NCBI GenBank assembly: GCA_012271135.1
Contig: JAAXGZ010000141.1
Coordinates: 1-43,248, forward strand
Origin: Caldilineales bacterium
GTDB taxonomy: Bacteria > Chloroflexota > Anaerolineae > Caldilineales > Caldilineaceae
Length of the DNA stretch: 43,248 nucleotides
Reading direction: 5' to 3'
In this document: one piece after another, positions 41,705-43,248 of the stretch
How positions within the stretch are numbered: position 1 is the first letter of the stretch
Layout of the letters: every line of letters begins with the position of its first letter
Position numbers and translations under genes: made by a program
The notes under the pieces: model-generated
What the model was told of the DNA's origin: nothing
What the model saw: only the letters and a program-made list of their open reading frames with translations
Database searches by the model: none

Positions 41705-42877
41705 TTACTGTTGCAGGTAGCCCAAAGGGTTGACGTTGACGCCGTGCAGGCGCAGTTCCAGGTGGAGATGGGGGCCGGTGCTGTTGCCCGTACTGCCCAG
41801 AGTGCCCAGGACTTCTCCCTGGCGCACTGCTTGGCCCTGCCTGACGTAGACCGTGCTGAGGTGGGCGTACAAGGAGATGAAGCCGTTGCCGTGATCCACC
41901 ACCACTGTATTGCCGTAGCCGTAGTTCCACCCGTAGGTGGCGTAGGCAACCGTGCCGTGGTCCAGGGCTTTGATGGGGGCTCCGGTGCGCGAGGAATAGT
42001 CGATGGCCTTGTGCGCGTCCCAATAGCCCTGGGTTATGTGGGAGCGGTCCAAGGGTTTGAGAAAGGTGCCGGTAGCGGACAAGGCACCGGCCGGTGCCGC
42101 AATGTTGAAATTGATGGAGGCGCCTCTTGATGCGGTGGGCAGGAGCGGCTTGACGCCGCCCGGAATCATCAGATCCGTGCCAACCCGCAGTTGGGTGGCC
42201 GTGCTCGCGAGCCGGTTGGATTCGTAGGACACGATGTCGTTGATGTCGGCACCGTAAACATTGGCCAGTTGGGACAGCGTGTCCCCCGGGACGATGCGGT
42301 GCATGGCCCCATCCACGGCCGGAATCATGAGTACGTCACCTACGGACAGATGGGAAATGTCGTCCAGCGACGGATTGGCCCACTGAATGGTGGTGCGCTT
42401 GAGGCCGCGGCTGGCGGCCAAGCCCCAGACGGTGTCGCCCTGCACCACCACATAGCGTTCAAGTCCGGTGGCGGGATCCACCCGGCTCGCGGCGTCCAAC
42501 GGTCCGGCAGCGTCCTGGACCGGATTCAGGGCGGCCCCGGGAACGGGTCTGTTGAGTTGAGCCAACAGCCCGGCGGTGCGCGTGCTTTCGATGATGGCCG
42601 ACGTGTCCAGTTCTGCGCCGGGAAACGTGGAACGAAAAGCCGTGATCGACAGATCCTCCAGCGGATGCAGCAGGTCCACGTTGGCCTGGAAGACTGCCAC
42701 CGTCACGAGAATTGCAAACACGGTGGCAATGGAGATCAAGGATCGGAACTGCCGGAGAACACTGATCCAGCTGTACGGAGCCGCGCGCAGCACCGGCATT
42801 TGCTCCAGCAGCAGACGGGTGGAGGAGGCTCCGGGACTGTTGGGACTCGATGGCCGGGACCGCAACACGGCCGACAT
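41705..42877 (-). CDS. LysM and M23 (LytM) peptidoglycan peptidase
   Basis: A 390-residue cell-wall protein: cytoplasmic N-terminus of about 45 residues, one membrane anchor (ISIATVFAILVTVAVF), a linker, two LysM repeats (YVVVQGDTVWGLAASRG and HRIVPGDTLSQLANVYG) for peptidoglycan binding, then an M23 zinc peptidase domain with GYWDAHKAIDYSS (HxxxD motif), and the metal-binding HLHLELRLHG (HxH) preceded by YAHLS. The zinc ligands are present, so it is probably active on peptide cross-links, or works in envelope remodelling. ATG 42877 is preferred; a GTG just before it is in frame. It follows rho on the same strand after about 120 nt and converges on fumC. Confidence 0.9.
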   Translation of the reverse strand: MSAVLRSRPSSPNSPGASSTRLLLEQMPVLRAAPYSWISVLRQFRSLISIATVFAILVTVAVFQANVDLLHPLEDLSITAFRSTFPGAELDTSAIIESTRTAGLLAQLNRPVPGAALNPVQDAAGPLDAASRVDPATGLERYVVVQGDTVWGLAASRGLKRTTIQWANPSLDDISHLSVGDVLMIPAVDGAMHRIVPGDTLSQLANVYGADINDIVSYESNRLASTATQLRVGTDLMIPGGVKPLLPTASRGASINFNIAAPAGALSATGTFLKPLDRSHITQGYWDAHKAIDYSSRTGAPIKALDHGTVAYATYGWNYGYGNTVVVDHGNGFISLYAHLSTVYVRQGQAVRQGEVLGTLGSTGNSTGPHLHLELRLHGVNVNPLGYLQQ

Positions 42878-42958
42878 CACTCAATAGCCTGAGGATGGAC
42901 GTCGGCTGCGAGTGTAGCACGCAACCGGCACGCTCATGGGCGTGGTGGAGTAATCCAT

Positions 42959-42981
42959 GCCGGCCATCCGCATGGGCCGGC
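42959..42981 (-). terminator. Hairpin downstream of rho
   Basis: GCCGGCC and GGCCGGC form a perfect 7-bp GC stem around a 9-nt loop, 16 nt past the rho stop. No U-run is visible. It may mark the 3' end of the rho mRNA. Confidence 0.35.
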
Positions 42982-42996
42982 ACCCACGTACCCTGA

Positions 42997-43248
42997 CTAT
43001 AGGGTCAGCTTGGAGAGGAAGTCCGCGTTGTTGTTCGACTTGCTCAACCGCTCCAGAATGGGCAGGATGGCTTCCTGGCTGCCTCCCACCGCGTCGATCA
43101 TCCGGCGCAGGGTGAAGACCTGGGTCAGGACTTCGGGATCCAGGAGTTTCTCCTCTGCCCGCGTCCCACTGCGCTCCACGTCGATGGCGGGGAAGATGCG
43201 GCGTTCGGCCAGCTTGCGGTCAAGGTGCAGCTCCATGTTGCCGGTGCC
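42997..43248 (-). CDS. rho: Transcription termination factor Rho, C-terminal part
   Basis: Hexameric RNA-dependent ATPase that ends transcription. Only the last 83 residues lie in the window. They read GTGNMELHLDRKLAERRIFP, then DVERSGTRAEEKLL, the LRRMIDA helix and the C-terminal SKSNNNADFLSKLTL, which matches the conserved Rho C-terminus (R-loop/arginine-finger region and the NNADFL tail). The gene extends beyond the window edge at 43248. The call is certain despite truncation. Confidence 0.95.
   Translation of the reverse strand, partial: GTGNMELHLDRKLAERRIFPAIDVERSGTRAEEKLLDPEVLTQVFTLRRMIDAVGGSQEAILPILERLSKSNNNADFLSKLTL

Noticed and set aside
1..43248. CRISPR arrays, rRNA or tRNA genes
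   Set aside because: No regularly spaced repeats, rRNA-like tracts or cloverleaf with a T-loop consensus outside coding sequence were found by eye; a tRNA scan could still be run.

Overview
The window is a 43 kb, GC-rich (roughly 63% by eye), densely packed bacterial chromosome segment with short intergenic gaps, many ATGA-type overlaps and almost no mobile DNA. Gene content (PhyH-family dioxygenases, an enolase-superfamily dehydratase, a Tat-exported sugar-binding lipoprotein, a TgpA-like transglutaminase, S-box-controlled metX, FG-GAP/ASPIC lipoprotein) suggests a Chloroflexota bacterium, possibly a marine or sponge-associated Caldilineae/SAR202-like lineage. This placement is inference; no rRNA gene is present.

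Layout. (1) 1-5.8 kb, minus strand: an aspartate-family amino acid cluster metX-metW-lysC-hom-asd. It has a TTGACA/CATAAT promoter, a clear SAM-I (S-box) riboswitch and an intrinsic terminator whose 3' arm also carries the probable metX ribosome binding site. (2) 5.8-7.7 kb: a gene-poor stretch and a multiply frameshifted tnpB relic with its own promoter. (3) 7.7-15.3 kb, minus: a long run phosphohexomutase, TatD, polyprenyl diphosphate synthase, PhyH dioxygenase, GT2 glycosyltransferase, hisS, HpcH/HpaI aldolase. (4) 15.5-20.8 kb: a degenerate metallo-beta-lactamase-fold protein and a two-gene operon of a TgpA-like transglutaminase with a large exported partner. (5) 20.9-24.1 kb, plus: a small conserved-looking protein, a tandem two-domain DsbA-like lipoprotein, and a second DsbA-like lipoprotein interrupted by one in-frame TGA exactly at the first Cys position of its CxxC motif. 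(6) 24.1-29.2 kb: a sulfatase N-terminal remnant in frame with a PhyH dioxygenase, a membrane protein, a soluble GAF/PAS histidine kinase and an MtaB-type methylthiotransferase. (7) 29.2-37.6 kb: a carbohydrate/acid-sugar locus (enolase-superfamily dehydratase, NAD-dependent epimerase, ABC importer without ATPase, zinc-less MDR oxidoreductase, FG-GAP lipoprotein). (8) 37.6-43.2 kb: a two-component system, fumC, a LysM-M23 peptidase and the 3' end of rho.

Most exciting observation: the TGA at 23567-23569 reads as a probable selenocysteine codon. The frame continues uninterrupted, the residue aligns with the first Cys of the CPYC motifs of the adjacent gene (DFx-C versus DFL-U), the second Cys of the motif is kept (U-G-A-C), and a six-base-pair hairpin with a G at the second loop position begins 11 nt after the TGA, which fits the published bacterial SECIS consensus. 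No selA/B/C/D gene lies in the window, so the claim must be tested against the rest of the genome and homologues.
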